From CAWKKW01 sp963850345 (GTDB taxonomy: Bacteria; Acidobacteriota; Terriglobia; Terriglobales; Acidobacteriaceae), in contig CAWKKW010000002.1 of the NCBI GenBank assembly GCA_963850345.1, positions 434,001 through 498,000 of the forward strand: a stretch of DNA of 64,000 bases, written 5' to 3'. A program made the translations under genes and the position numbers. Under the pieces are notes generated by a model that had not been told where the DNA came from, searched no databases, and was given only the letters and a program-made list of their open reading frames with translations. Below are positions 26,995-36,686 of the stretch, in pieces; position 1 is the stretch's first letter; each line of letters begins with the position of its first letter.

Positions 26995-27638
26995 TGGATG
27001 TGCAGTCGCCATGCAGTGTAGCTTACGATTTCGTGCAGCAGACGCTTCCACGATTCGGTCTGGGAAATGCTCTTTCCCGGGGGCCGAGGCGATGTGTAGA
27101 CCTCAAGACCATCGCGTTCGCAGATGGCGTGAATGCGAAAGAGATGGGTGCCATCGCTGACCACAACGATGCGCTGCAGATGGTTGGTCCGCGCAATGAC
27201 AGCCAGCCTGTCGGCGGATTGTTCAGTATTGCTGCTTTGGGTTTCGGCGATGATGCGAGTCTCAGGCACACCATGGGCCTGAAGGTAGTCGTGCCCTACC
27301 GCTCCTTCAGTGTGGTCGGAGTCTTCGCCGCCGCCGAGGGTGATCAGCATGGGCGCGATTCCCTGCTTGTACAGAGACAGCGCATGATCGAGCCGGGCGC
27401 GGAGCACGGGCGACGGGCGGCCATCGTACTCAGCCGCACCGAAGACGGCGATGGCGTCAGCGGGCTGCGCCTGGTCGAGTTCAGCAAAGTGGCGAACCTC
27501 GCCATATACCCAGCCGAACCAACCCGAGACGAAGACCAGCGTGACGACCAGGACTAAGGCGATGACGATTTTGAAGTTGCGGTGAGACGGCAACGCGCGC
27601 CGGGAGACGATCCGGAGGTGGGAGGCGGGGACGATCAT
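26991..27638 (-). CDS. YdcF/SanA-like (DUF218) envelope protein
   Basis: This 215-aa protein has one N-terminal membrane anchor (IVIALVLVVTLVFVSGWFG) and a DUF218 domain. The domain shows IAVFGAAEYDGRPSPVLRAR, then LITLGGGED, ETQSSNTEQSA and VVVSDGTHLFR. Family members such as ElyC and SanA affect peptidoglycan or the envelope barrier; no exact reaction is known. It is on the same strand as the Sua5-like gene and six bases from it. Confidence 0.85.
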   Translation of the reverse strand: MIVPASHLRIVSRRALPSHRNFKIVIALVLVVTLVFVSGWFGWVYGEVRHFAELDQAQPADAIAVFGAAEYDGRPSPVLRARLDHALSLYKQGIAPMLITLGGGEDSDHTEGAVGHDYLQAHGVPETRIIAETQSSNTEQSADRLAVIARTNHLQRIVVVSDGTHLFRIHAICERDGLEVYTSPRPPGKSISQTESWKRLLHEIVSYTAWRLHIH

Positions 27639-27644
27639 AAGGCC

Positions 27645-28295
27645 TCAGGCTTGGAGCACCAGCGCTATCTCATGCGTGGGAATCGCGCCCTCGCGAAGAA
27701 CCTGCCAGGCATTCTCCCCACCGGACAGGTCGACGATGGTGGTAGGGACGCTGCGCCCGGTCGGGCCTCCATCGATGATCAGTGGAATGCGGTCGCCAAT
27801 CTGGTCGCGAACGCAGGCCGCGTAGGTACACTCAGGCGCGCCTTGCAAATTGGCAGATGTGGCCGTGATCGGCAGACCGAAGGCCTTAACGACGGCGCGC
27901 GGAATGGCAGCATCGGGCACCCTCAGCGCAACGTTCCCTGTGTTGGCCGTACTGCGCAATGGCAGGCGCGAACTGGCGCGAACGATGACCGTGAGCGGCC
28001 CGGGCCAGAAATGTTCCGCAAGCAGGTCGAAGTTGGTGCCGATATCGCGCGCCAATTCGTAGGCCTGGGTGACGCTCGCAAGCAGCAACGACAGCGGCTT
28101 GTGTCGAAGACGGGTCTTTATCTCGTAAATGCTGTCGACCGCCCTCAGGTTCACGGGATCTACAGCGAGGCCATAAAACGTATCAGTGGGCATTCCAACA
28201 ACTTTGCCGCTGCGCAGACACGAGACGATGTATTCGACCCGATCCGCCTCTGGTTCATCCGGATGCAATCGCAGAATTTCCGCAGACAAGATCAC
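27645..28295 (-). CDS. Sua5/YciO/YrdC family L-threonylcarbamoyladenylate synthase
   Basis: Enzymes of this family make threonylcarbamoyl-AMP for the t6A37 tRNA modification. Visible motifs are MPTDTFYGLAVDP, the KxR-type KTRLRHKPLSLL, HFWPGPLTVIV, the TSAN motif near residue 150 and IIDGGPTGR. At 216 aa it is a single YrdC domain without the Sua5 C-terminal domain. It is therefore TsaC-like or a YciO-like paralogue; the KxR and SxN residues favour a real synthase. It is divergent from the TrmH-like methyltransferase. Confidence 0.88.
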   Translation of the reverse strand: MILSAEILRLHPDEPEADRVEYIVSCLRSGKVVGMPTDTFYGLAVDPVNLRAVDSIYEIKTRLRHKPLSLLLASVTQAYELARDIGTNFDLLAEHFWPGPLTVIVRASSRLPLRSTANTGNVALRVPDAAIPRAVVKAFGLPITATSANLQGAPECTYAACVRDQIGDRIPLIIDGGPTGRSVPTTIVDLSGGENAWQVLREGAIPTHEIALVLQA

Positions 28296-28381
28296 TCCAG
28301 GCAGGAAGAGTTCGCGTGAGGAGAGGGCCGTTCCGAAACCTTGGAAGCAAGGCCGAGCCTGAGAGCGTTAGAATCGCACCC

Positions 28382-29245
28382 ATGCAGACGGCATCCAACC
28401 GCACGCTCTCTCGCATTGTACAGAGTCGGCAGAACGGCCGGGTCAAGGAATTGCGTGCCGGGTTGATTCGAGGTACCCAAAACGAACAGGGCCGGATCGC
28501 GATCGAGGGCGAACACCTGCTGGAAGAGGCATTGCGTAGCGGATTGGCGGTCCACACGATCTTCGTGCGAAGCGGCAGCAGTAACATTCTTGAGCGGATG
28601 CGGCGACGTTTCCCCGCAGCGTGGAGCGCTGAGGTGGAGGTGCTCGAGTTGCCGGCCGAGGTATTTTCCAGTGCCGTAACGACGGAGTCGCCGCAGGGAC
28701 TCGCTGCGCTGATCGAAGCTCCTGCGTTCTCATGGGAGCACGCTTTGAGCGGAGAGTCGCCGCTGCTGGTGATTGCGGCGGGGTTGCAGGATCCGGGAAA
28801 TTTTGGGACTTTGCTTCGTTCGGCGGAGGCGTTTGGCGCGAGCGGCGTGATCAGTCTGCCCGGCACGGTGAGCCGTTGGAACGCCAAGGCGCTGCGTGCA
28901 TCGTCGGGTTCGGCGTTTCGAATGCCGGTGATCGCCGCGACTGAGGAGGAGATGGCAACAAAGCTCCGGGAACAGGGGATCCGGCTGCTGGCGGCAACCG
29001 TCGCTGGAGGGACGAACGCAACCGAGATCGATCTGCTAGTGCCGAGCGCGTTGCTCATCGGAAATGAAGGTGCGGGATTGTCGCAGAAGCTGATCGACAT
29101 GGCGGATCAAGCCATCACGATTCCCTGCCCCGGGTCGGTCGAGTCGTTGAATGCGGCAGTGGCCGCGAGCGTGCTGCTCTACGAAGCGGCGCGACAGCGA
29201 TCGCTGGTGGCTGGCAGCAACCGGCATGAGGTGGCCGGGCGATGA
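28382..29245 (+). CDS. TrmH/SpoU-family RNA 2'-O-methyltransferase
   Basis: This is a 287-aa SPOUT methyltransferase that modifies ribose of rRNA or tRNA. The N-terminal L30e-like substrate domain (IEGEHLLEEALRSG) precedes the knotted fold. Motif 1 is DPGNFGTLLRSAEAFG, motif 2 is LLIGNEGAGL and motif 3 is GSVESLNAAVAASVLLYE. The closest known type is 23S RlmB/TsnR-like, but the exact base is not clear. The start is ATG 28382. Its stop overlaps the start of rarA by four bases. Confidence 0.9.
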   Translation: MQTASNRTLSRIVQSRQNGRVKELRAGLIRGTQNEQGRIAIEGEHLLEEALRSGLAVHTIFVRSGSSNILERMRRRFPAAWSAEVEVLELPAEVFSSAVTTESPQGLAALIEAPAFSWEHALSGESPLLVIAAGLQDPGNFGTLLRSAEAFGASGVISLPGTVSRWNAKALRASSGSAFRMPVIAATEEEMATKLREQGIRLLAATVAGGTNATEIDLLVPSALLIGNEGAGLSQKLIDMADQAITIPCPGSVESLNAAVAASVLLYEAARQRSLVAGSNRHEVAGR

Positions 29246-30579
29246 GCTTGTTTGGAGCCACACCGGAGATTCGTCCAGGTGGCGCGGTGCGGGGTGCGCC
29301 ACTGGCTGAGCGCATGCGTCCGCGCACGCTCGATGAGTATGTAGGCCAGGATCACCTGCTGGGCCCGAGAAAGCCGCTGCGTGTCCAGATCGAACGAGAC
29401 GATGCTGCGTCGATGATCTTCTGGGGACCGCCCGGAGTGGGCAAGACGACGCTCGCAAAGATTATCGCGGAGACGACGCAGGCCAGTTTCATCGAATTCT
29501 CCGCCGTGCTTTCCGGGATCAAAGAAATTAAGCAGGTAATGGTTGAGGCGGAGAGGGCAGCGCACTTCGGGTCGCGAACCATCCTCTTCGTGGACGAGAT
29601 TCACCGATTCAACAAGGCGCAGCAGGACGCGTTTCTGCCGTATGTGGAGCGGGGCACGATCCGCCTGATCGGCGCGACAACCGAAAATCCTTCCTTCGAG
29701 ATTATCTCCGCACTGCTTTCGCGATGCCGGGTGTACACGCTGCAACCGCTAAGCGAGGAGCAGTTGCTGATCCTGCTGCATCGAGCCTTGAGCGACGCCG
29801 TGCGTGGCTTAGGAAAGCTCGGGCTGGATGCAGACGAAGATGCGCTGCGGCTGATCGCTTGCTATTCAAGCGGAGATGGTCGCAACGCCTACAACGCGCT
29901 CGAAGTCGCGGCCAAGCTCGCCGAAGCAGCGAAAGAGTTGCGCATCACTCGTGCGATTGCCGAGCAGGCATTGCAGCAACGCGTGCTGCTATACGACAAG
30001 CAGGGCGAAGAGCACTACAACCTGATTTCGGCGCTGCACAAGTCGGTGCGCAACAGCGATCCCGACGCCGCTCTTTACTGGCTGGCGAGGATGATGAAGG
30101 CGGGGGAGGATCCGCACTACATCGCGCGGCGCGTGATTCGCATGGCGGTCGAAGACATTGGCCTGGCCGCACCGGAAGCCTTGAACCTGACGCTGACGGC
30201 GCGGGACACTATCGATTTTCTGGGGTCCCCTGAAGGCGACCTTGCCCTGGCGCAGGCGGTGGTCTATCTGGCACTCGCGCCGAAGTCGAACGCGTTGTAC
30301 ACCGCCTACAGCGAAGTTCTCAGCGATGTGGAGAACACGCGCGCAGAGCCGGTGCCGCTGCATCTTCGCAATGCTCCGACCGGGCTGATGAAGTCGCTCG
30401 ATTACGGCAAGGGATATCGATACGCGCACGAGGAAGAGGGACGCGTGGCTGACATGGAGTGTTTGCCCGAGAGCCTGCGGGGGCGCAGCTACTATCACCC
30501 TACGAACGAGGGCCGAGAGAAGCTGCTGGCGCAACGCATGGAAGAGATAAAGCGAATCCGCGAGGCCAAACGGTCTTAG
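29242..30579 (+). CDS. rarA: Replication-associated recombination protein A (AAA+ ATPase)
   Basis: RarA (MgsA) acts at stalled forks and helps restart replication. The 445-aa chain has Walker A GPPGVGKTTLAK, Walker B LFVDEIHRFNKAQQD, sensor GATTENPSFEI and the conserved C-terminal tetramer domain (HKSVRNSDPDAALYWLARM, then RGRSYYHPTNEG). Length and C-terminus match the family well. It is translationally coupled to the TrmH-like gene upstream. Confidence 0.96.
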   Translation: MSLFGATPEIRPGGAVRGAPLAERMRPRTLDEYVGQDHLLGPRKPLRVQIERDDAASMIFWGPPGVGKTTLAKIIAETTQASFIEFSAVLSGIKEIKQVMVEAERAAHFGSRTILFVDEIHRFNKAQQDAFLPYVERGTIRLIGATTENPSFEIISALLSRCRVYTLQPLSEEQLLILLHRALSDAVRGLGKLGLDADEDALRLIACYSSGDGRNAYNALEVAAKLAEAAKELRITRAIAEQALQQRVLLYDKQGEEHYNLISALHKSVRNSDPDAALYWLARMMKAGEDPHYIARRVIRMAVEDIGLAAPEALNLTLTARDTIDFLGSPEGDLALAQAVVYLALAPKSNALYTAYSEVLSDVENTRAEPVPLHLRNAPTGLMKSLDYGKGYRYAHEEEGRVADMECLPESLRGRSYYHPTNEGREKLLAQRMEEIKRIREAKRS

Positions 30580-30615
30580 ATTGGGCTGGACCTCAGCGGC
30601 TGACGGCCGCGCAGT

Positions 30616-30945
30616 TCAGAATCCAATGGCCCACATCTTGTAGGCGAAGAGGATTACCACCGTCCCGCCGGCGACGAAGGTGGTGTATTTGTATTCCTTC
30701 CAGAAGTAGAGCGCGACCGAAGCCGCTGTACACACCGTGCCAATAAGTGCGCCGATGATGTACGGGTCAAGCGTCGCCACCTGCAGCGGCACGCCGCTCG
30801 AGTACTCCAGGATCAGGCACTTGGAAAGTGTAACCACGAGAATGAGGAATTGAATGCCGACGCCGATCTTGGCAGCGCGCACAAGGGATTTTTCTTCCCT
30901 GTCCTCTTCTGTTTCTTCAATTTCCCTGGGACGATTAACCCGCAT
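30616..30945 (-). CDS. Small three-span membrane protein (hypothetical)
   Basis: This 109-aa protein has a charged N-terminus (PREIEETEEDREEKSLVRA) and three membrane segments around VGIQFLILVVTLSK, PYIIGALIGTVCTAASVALYF and FVAGGTVVILFAY. No domain is recognised. It is convergent with rarA and lies downstream of dsbD on the other side, alone on its strand. Probably real because it is uninterrupted, starts with ATG and has clean membrane topology. Confidence 0.6.
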   Translation of the reverse strand: MRVNRPREIEETEEDREEKSLVRAAKIGVGIQFLILVVTLSKCLILEYSSGVPLQVATLDPYIIGALIGTVCTAASVALYFWKEYKYTTFVAGGTVVILFAYKMWAIGF

Positions 30946-31037
30946 GCTGAACCTCAGCTGGGCGGGCGCCGAAAGGCGGAAACACTGCGGTCATGAAACC
31001 TTTCCTGTTTAAGGAGAGATGGGGATGTGGAACCAGC

Positions 31038-33209
31038 TTACAGTCCTGCTTGCCTGGTCTGCTTGAGCGTGTCGAGCGCGTTGAAGACGATGCCCGGGGT
31101 TAGCACCTCGGGCAAAACCTGGGGTGGCTCCTGGCCGGAGCCGGAATAGAGCACATAGGTCGGCACGCCGCTGCGGCCGAGTTCGGCGAGTGCGCGGGCG
31201 ATGGTCTCATCGTGCCGCGTCCAGTCGGCGCGAACCAGCGCGATGCCGCTCGCATGCAGCCGCTGTTGTACGTCGGCACGCTCCAGCACGACGCGTTCAT
31301 TGACCTGGCAGCTCAAACACCAATTCGCGGTGAAGTCGACAAAGACCGGCCGTCCCTGTGCTCGATATTGCTCCAGTAGTTGTGGCGAATAGGACTGCCA
31401 ATCGGAGGAGCCCGTTTTGGAAGCGGCCATCGAGGGCGGCGCGAATCTCCTCATTGCGTACACGGGCAGAGCGATGGCTGCGAGCAGCAACAGCGCAGCA
31501 ATCACCGTTGACAGGCCTTTCGCCGGCCATCTGCCGAGAACCCATCCTGCGACGGCCAGCAGCAGAAAGGCCGCGAGCAGGCCAATGAGCGCGTTTACGC
31601 CGGCGGATTGCGTGAAGAGCCAGACCAGCCAGATCACCGTGGCGAAGATAGGGACGGCGGTGGCCTGCTTGAGCACTTCCATCCACGCGCCGGGCCGCGG
31701 AAGCAGGCGCGTCCACCCAGGATTGAAAGAGAGCAGCAGGTAAGGCGCAGCCAAGCCGAGACCCAGCGCGGTAAAGATGAGGAACGTGATCGCCGCCGGT
31801 TGCGCGAGGGCAAAACCGATCGCCAGCCCCATGAAAGGCGCGGTGCACGGAGTGGCAACCACCATGGCGAGAATCCCAGTGAAGAAGCTTCCGGCGTAGC
31901 CACTCTTCGAGGCCAGCGAGCCGCCGGCACTGGTCAGCGTGAGGCCGATCTCAAACATGCCAGCGAGCGACAGGCCGAGGAAGAACAGCAGCAGCGCCAT
32001 GACGGCGACAAAGCTCGGAGACTGAAATTGGAATCCCCATCCGAACTGACGGCCGCCTGCGCGGAGGACGAGCAGCAGCGCAACAACAATCCAGAACGAG
32101 ACGAGGATGCCGAGCGTGTAAACCCAGCCGTGGGCGCGCATGCGGCTGCGTTCTTCGCCGGACGATTGCACCAGGGCAAGGCCCTTGATGAAGAGCACCG
32201 GGAAGACGCAGGGCATCAGGTTGAGAATGATGCCGCCCAGGAAAGCCAGGCCGACCACCTGCAGGATCTTGCCCGGGCCGGCGCTTACGTCGGCCGCTGC
32301 GGCCAGAGTTCCTTGAGCAGCCTTGACGTCGTAAGCACGTCCATCGGCGAATACAAGCAGGCCGTGCAGTTCAGGCGGCGTGGTCTTGAGGCTCTGATCC
32401 TTTTTAAGCTCGATGCGAACGCCCTGCTTGAGCGGAGTGACCGTTTGCGGCGCGGGATTGTCGATTTGATTCTGATCAAACGGGAAGAACTGGGCGTCTG
32501 CTTCCCTCTTTCCGGTGAGGACTGTCAGCACGAACCCAGTGGGCGTGGGTTGAAACTTCGCCTGCTCTGAGGCGGGCAGCGGCTGCGGCAGTTGCTTGCG
32601 AATCTCGTCGAACAGGCCCGGCATATACGCTGTGCCCGGATTGGATGGGTCGGTAACGGAGAGAGGAAGCTTCAGTTCCGCTTTGCCTGGAATGCAGACC
32701 TCGCGGCAGACCAGCCAGTCGACCTTGGCCGAGAGTTCCAGAGGGCCGGTAGGATTCACGTTGGAGGCGGCGTGCAGGGTGATGGGAAAGAGAACCGTGC
32801 CTTCGTAGCCGTAGTCCATCAGCGGGCCAAGAGGCAGGCGACGAGGCGGCGGGAACTGCATTGGGGCGGCGGTCCATCCCTCAGGCAGGTGCCACTGAAC
32901 GCGCGGAGGCTCGCCCGAGTCCCCTGCATTGATCCAGTAGACGTGCCAGCCGGGGTCAAGCTTGAAGTAGAGCCCCGCGTCGATGGACGAGCCGGGGTGA
33001 ATCGCGTCCCGCCCGCTGACCAAACCCACCGAGAGATGTTGCGACTTCACCAGGTGCGTAGTGGACGGTGGGGTGTTGGGTGCAGAGCTTTGGGCTACGC
33101 CTCGATGGCTCACCAGAAAAAGGGCGCAGAGGAACAGCGTGACTCCGGCGATGGTAACGCTGGGGAGCGCGCGCCGCCATGCGGCATTCGATTTGCGTGC
33201 TGCGTGCAT
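31038..33209 (-). CDS. dsbD: Thiol:disulfide interchange protein DsbD/ScsB-like
   Basis: This 723-aa membrane protein moves electrons from cytoplasmic thioredoxin to periplasmic thiols. It has a signal/TM start, an N-terminal alpha-type domain with a Cys pair (VDWLVCREVCIPG), and a multi-span beta domain with the redox Cys of LMPCVFPVLF and ATPCTAPFMG. A C-terminal thioredoxin-like gamma domain has FTANWCLSCQVNE. All six redox Cys are present. The N-terminal domain is longer than in DsbD of enterobacteria, resembling ScsB-type. A DsbA-family protein at 9.6 kb could be one client. Confidence 0.93.
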   Translation of the reverse strand: MHAARKSNAAWRRALPSVTIAGVTLFLCALFLVSHRGVAQSSAPNTPPSTTHLVKSQHLSVGLVSGRDAIHPGSSIDAGLYFKLDPGWHVYWINAGDSGEPPRVQWHLPEGWTAAPMQFPPPRRLPLGPLMDYGYEGTVLFPITLHAASNVNPTGPLELSAKVDWLVCREVCIPGKAELKLPLSVTDPSNPGTAYMPGLFDEIRKQLPQPLPASEQAKFQPTPTGFVLTVLTGKREADAQFFPFDQNQIDNPAPQTVTPLKQGVRIELKKDQSLKTTPPELHGLLVFADGRAYDVKAAQGTLAAAADVSAGPGKILQVVGLAFLGGIILNLMPCVFPVLFIKGLALVQSSGEERSRMRAHGWVYTLGILVSFWIVVALLLVLRAGGRQFGWGFQFQSPSFVAVMALLLFFLGLSLAGMFEIGLTLTSAGGSLASKSGYAGSFFTGILAMVVATPCTAPFMGLAIGFALAQPAAITFLIFTALGLGLAAPYLLLSFNPGWTRLLPRPGAWMEVLKQATAVPIFATVIWLVWLFTQSAGVNALIGLLAAFLLLAVAGWVLGRWPAKGLSTVIAALLLLAAIALPVYAMRRFAPPSMAASKTGSSDWQSYSPQLLEQYRAQGRPVFVDFTANWCLSCQVNERVVLERADVQQRLHASGIALVRADWTRHDETIARALAELGRSGVPTYVLYSGSGQEPPQVLPEVLTPGIVFNALDTLKQTRQAGL

Positions 33210-33301
33210 GAAAAACCGAGCTTGGGGTGGAATCCCCTTGCCTTCTCATTGTAGGACGCGGCACGAAATCCAGGGTTACAACTATCGGAGTTTGGCCGCG
33301 A

Positions 33302-33796
33302 CTAACGCGAAAGGGTGCGCCAGCCGGCGGCCATTCGGTCCTTGAGTATGCAGCGGTCCATCACGACCTTGATCCCGGCCTGTTCAGCCCATTCGGCGGC
33401 TTCCTCGTGAATGACGCCTTCCTGGAGCCAGATCGCAGGCAGTTTCAGCCGGATCACGTCCTTCACGATGGCCGGCACCCACTCGGGCGCGCGGAAGACG
33501 TTGACCAGATCGATTTTGCCGTCCAGCGCCTCATAGGCATCGTCAAGGGACTTGTAGGCCTGTTCCCCAAGAACCGAACGAGCCAGCGGATTGACAGGAA
33601 TGATGCGATAGCCCTGCTGCTGCATGAATTGGGAGACGCCAAGGCTGGCGCGTCCCGGCTTATCGGACAGGCCGACCACGGCTATGGTCTTGGCGGTGTC
33701 GAGGATGTGGCGAATGGTCTCTGGTTCATTCACACTTGGTGAGATGCCGCCTGGCCCGGTCGGATTCACGCTCGACTGAGCTCTTTGCCTGCCCAC
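33302..33796 (-). CDS. CoA-binding domain protein (YccU-like)
   Basis: This is a small CoA-binding (Rossmann-like) protein. The nucleotide segment is KTIAVVGLSDKPGRASLGV, followed by GYRIIPVNP, IDLVNVFRAPEWVP and AIWLQEGVIHEEAAEWAE. Bacterial members are 130-150 aa and bind CoA or a related nucleotide. No enzymatic partner is adjacent. The 164-aa frame starts upstream, but GTG 33733 (VNEPETIRH) better fits family length. It lies between dsbD and prfB on the same strand. Confidence 0.87.
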   Translation of the reverse strand: MGRQRAQSSVNPTGPGGISPSVNEPETIRHILDTAKTIAVVGLSDKPGRASLGVSQFMQQQGYRIIPVNPLARSVLGEQAYKSLDDAYEALDGKIDLVNVFRAPEWVPAIVKDVIRLKLPAIWLQEGVIHEEAAEWAEQAGIKVVMDRCILKDRMAAGWRTLSR

Positions 33797-33828
33797 CTGT
33801 AACCAGTTCCTTGCAGGACGGCAGAACG

Positions 33829-34966
33829 TTACTCCAGATCGTCAGCCGCATCTACCGCCGCGGGTACGCCACCCTGACGGCGCATCAACAGATATCCGCG
33901 AATGAACGGCTCGAGATAGCCGTCGAGCACGCGATCCACATCGCCGACCTCGACCTTGGTGCGGTGATCTTTCGCGATGCGGTAGGGCTGCAAGACATAC
34001 GAACGAATTTGCGAGCCGAAGTTGATCTCGAGCTTGGAATCTTCGAGCTTCCTGCTGACGGCGCGCTTCTTCTCGAGTTCGAATTCGTACAGCTTGGAGC
34101 GCAGCATCTTCATCGCGCGTTCCTTGTTCTTGTGCTGTGAGCGTTCGTTCTGGCATTGCACGACGATGTTGGTCGGCAGATGCGTGATGCGAACAGCGGA
34201 ATCGGTGGTGTTGACGTGCTGGCCGCCCTTGCCACCCGAGCGGTAGGTATCGATGCGAAGATCGTCGGCCTTGATGTCAATCTGGATGGAGTCGTCAATT
34301 TCGGGGGAGACGAAGACCGAGGCGAACGATGTGTGACGGCGCTTGGCCTGGTCAAAGGGCGAGATGCGAACCAACCGATGCACGCCCGTTTCTCCGGCTA
34401 ATTGCCCGAAGGCGAAGTCGCCGCTGATGGTGAAGGTGGCCGACTTGATGCCCGCTTCTTCGCCGTCCTGATAGTCATTCATCTCCGTCTTAAAGCCCAG
34501 GCGCTCGGCCCAGCGCAGATACATGCGCATGAGCATCTCCGCCCAGTCCTGCGATTCGGTGCCGCCGGCGCCTGGGTGCACGGTGACGATCGCGTTGAGG
34601 GGATCGGTCTCTTCGGCCAGCATGGTGCGCGTTTCCATCGCTTCGGCGAAGTCGCGCAGCGAGTTGATCTCGCGTTCAAGGTCGGCCTGGACATCCTCGC
34701 CTTCCTTTGCCAGATCGAAGTAGGCGTCCACATCGCCACTGCGACGCGAGAGTTCGACGTCGTCGGCGAGCATGGCCTCGAGGCGTTTGCGTTCACGCAT
34801 CAGTGGCTGTGACAGAGCGGGATTCGACCACAGGTTTGGGTCGGAGAGTTTGGTTTCGAGGGTCGCTAATTCGCCACGCAGACGTTGCGGGTCAAAGATA
34901 CTCCCGCAGGTCGTGGACTTTATCGCGCACGGGTGTGTAGGCGAATTCAAGCTCGTTCAACATCAT
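33829..34966 (-). CDS. prfB: Peptide chain release factor 2 with programmed +1 frameshift
   Basis: RF2 reads UAA and UGA at translation termination. The first ~23 codons (MLNELEFAYTPVRDKVHDLR and EYL) begin at ATG 34966 or 34963 and end at an in-frame TGA at 34892-34894. The rest (DPQRLRGELATLE onward) continues in the +1 frame to 33829. It contains the GGQ loop (SGGKGGQHVNTTDSAVR) and the SPF anticodon-like motif (RISPFDQAKRRH). Full RF2 is about 370 aa, matching the family. The start overlaps the stop of lnt (ATGATG/TGA), so lnt and prfB are translated together. Confidence 0.97.
34891..34906 (-). promoter_or_regulatory. prfB programmed +1 recoding site (CTT TGA C with upstream SD-like GGGAG)
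   Basis: On the minus strand the site reads CGG GAG TAT CTT TGA C. It matches the classic prfB slippery CTT-TGA-C with a purine-rich Shine-Dalgarno-like GGGAG directly before TAT, the same spacing as in E. coli. The TGA at 34892-34894 is the stop that RF2 itself recognises. When RF2 is low the ribosome slips and RF2 is made, an autoregulatory loop. It is distinct from the random single-base shifts at 0-6 kb. Confidence 0.95.
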
Positions 34967-36627
34967 GCAGCAGTGACCTGTCGTTTGCGAAGATTGGGGT
35001 AGGTGGCGCGGAGCAACAAGCGTGCCGCCCTGGCTGTGCCTACTATCGCGATTATGGCACAAAGCATGGCGAAGATGTCGCCGTAGCGGCTGTAGAAGGT
35101 TATGTCGTCGCGGTAGTCATAGTGCACTGCCAACGCAGTGCGAATATGCCGCGGAGCGCTTTGCGTGAGGCGTCCCTCGGGATCGATCGCGGCGGTGACG
35201 CCGGTGTTGGTAGACCGCAGAATCCAGCGGCGATTTTCAATGGCGCGCATACGCACCATGTTGAGGTGCTGCCAGGGTGCGCTGGTGTCGCCGTACCAGC
35301 CGTCGTCGGAGATATTAACGAGGACCTCGGCGCCCATTTCAGCAAAGTGGCGGACCTCATCGGCGAAGACGGATTCGTAGCAGATGAAGATGCCGTAGCT
35401 GTGGGGACCCGCCTGAAAGACTTTGCGATATTGGCCACGAGAGAACTGCCCCACGCCCTGGGTCAGGGTTCCTGCAAACGCGATCAGGCCTTTGTAGGGT
35501 ACATATTCGCCGAAGGGGACAAGGTGGATCTTGTCGTAGCGTCCAACAAAGTTGCCATCGGGCGCGATGAATTCGGCGGAGTTGAAGATGTTGTGCTGTT
35601 CATCGGCTGCGATGTTGCCGGCGACGATGGGCGCATGCACCTGTTGGGCGAGCGATCTCATCAGCGACTGAAAGCGGGGATCGAGTTCGCGGAACGGCGA
35701 GGGTGACTCAGGCCAGGCAACGAGGTCGATCTTTGGCCGTTGGCCGCAGTCGGGTTGCACGAGCTTTGAGTTCGGCTGAGGCATGCCTGCGATGTAAGGA
35801 GTGCAACTAGCCTGGCTCAGCGAGACGAAGTCGCCCGTCTCCTGCTCCCACTCTTTACCGACCCAGTCATTGCTATCAGTGACCGAGAGGTTCTGCTGCA
35901 CTAGGACGGCTGTGGCGCGCGCCGGCGCCGGTGCGCTATGGATGTAGGACCCAAGCTGGAGGATCGCGATTCCCAGCAGGCCACCGACGGCGAGACGAAG
36001 CCGCATGTGCGGGTTGCGGCTGAGCAGCGCGGCGGCGAGCACCACATTGCCGGCCATCAGAACGAGCGAGATACCGTAGACACCGGTGAAGGGAGCAAGC
36101 CTCGTAAGCAGCAGATTATCTACCTGCGCGTAGCCAAGCTGATCCCACGGGACGCTCGTGATCCGGGAGGCTGCCAGTTCGAGCGCGACCCAGACAAAAG
36201 GTGCGAGCGCCAGCACCGGAGCCTCCCGGCGGAAGTTCTTTCGCATAAAGGCGAGGACCAGGCCGAAGATGCCGAAGTAGAGACCCAGGACCAGGCTATA
36301 CAGCAGTAGGATGCCGCACGAGGCAATGGAGGAGATGCCGCCATAGGTGTGCATGGTGGCGAAGATCCAGTAGCAGTTGAGCAGGTACCAGACAACGCCG
36401 CACACGTAGGCGCCGATAAAGCTTCTTTTCAGGAATTTAGGATGCGCGACGTTTTCGGCGGACAGCAGGGCGAAAAGCAGAGGCACGAGCGCGATCCACG
36501 CCACAACGCTTCGCCAGACCGGCAACGGACCCGCGATCGGAAAGGGGAGATCCAGCAGGACGGCGGAGACCGCTCCCATGACCCAAGGCCGGTTCAATAA
36601 CTTAGCCATCTGTGGTGAGTCTACCAT
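34963..36627 (-). CDS. lnt: Apolipoprotein N-acyltransferase
   Basis: Lnt adds the third acyl chain to lipoproteins in the inner membrane. The 554-aa protein has an N-terminal multi-span region (roughly residues 10-225). A periplasmic nitrilase domain follows with Glu in DLVAWPESPSPFR, Lys in RYDKIHLVPFGEY and Cys in GIFICYESVFAD; a last span lies near the C-terminus. All three catalytic residues are present. Two ATG starts are possible, 36627 or 36609 (MAKLLNRP). Its TGA overlaps the prfB start, so the two genes form one unit. Several predicted lipoproteins in this window (19.8 and 24.7 kb) are potential substrates. Confidence 0.95.
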   Translation of the reverse strand: MVDSPQMAKLLNRPWVMGAVSAVLLDLPFPIAGPLPVWRSVVAWIALVPLLFALLSAENVAHPKFLKRSFIGAYVCGVVWYLLNCYWIFATMHTYGGISSIASCGILLLYSLVLGLYFGIFGLVLAFMRKNFRREAPVLALAPFVWVALELAASRITSVPWDQLGYAQVDNLLLTRLAPFTGVYGISLVLMAGNVVLAAALLSRNPHMRLRLAVGGLLGIAILQLGSYIHSAPAPARATAVLVQQNLSVTDSNDWVGKEWEQETGDFVSLSQASCTPYIAGMPQPNSKLVQPDCGQRPKIDLVAWPESPSPFRELDPRFQSLMRSLAQQVHAPIVAGNIAADEQHNIFNSAEFIAPDGNFVGRYDKIHLVPFGEYVPYKGLIAFAGTLTQGVGQFSRGQYRKVFQAGPHSYGIFICYESVFADEVRHFAEMGAEVLVNISDDGWYGDTSAPWQHLNMVRMRAIENRRWILRSTNTGVTAAIDPEGRLTQSAPRHIRTALAVHYDYRDDITFYSRYGDIFAMLCAIIAIVGTARAARLLLRATYPNLRKRQVTAA

Positions 36628-36686
36628 CGGGGCGCGGCGATTCCATTACGGGCACTTTGCCAAACCGGGTTACAATCTTTGGAGAT

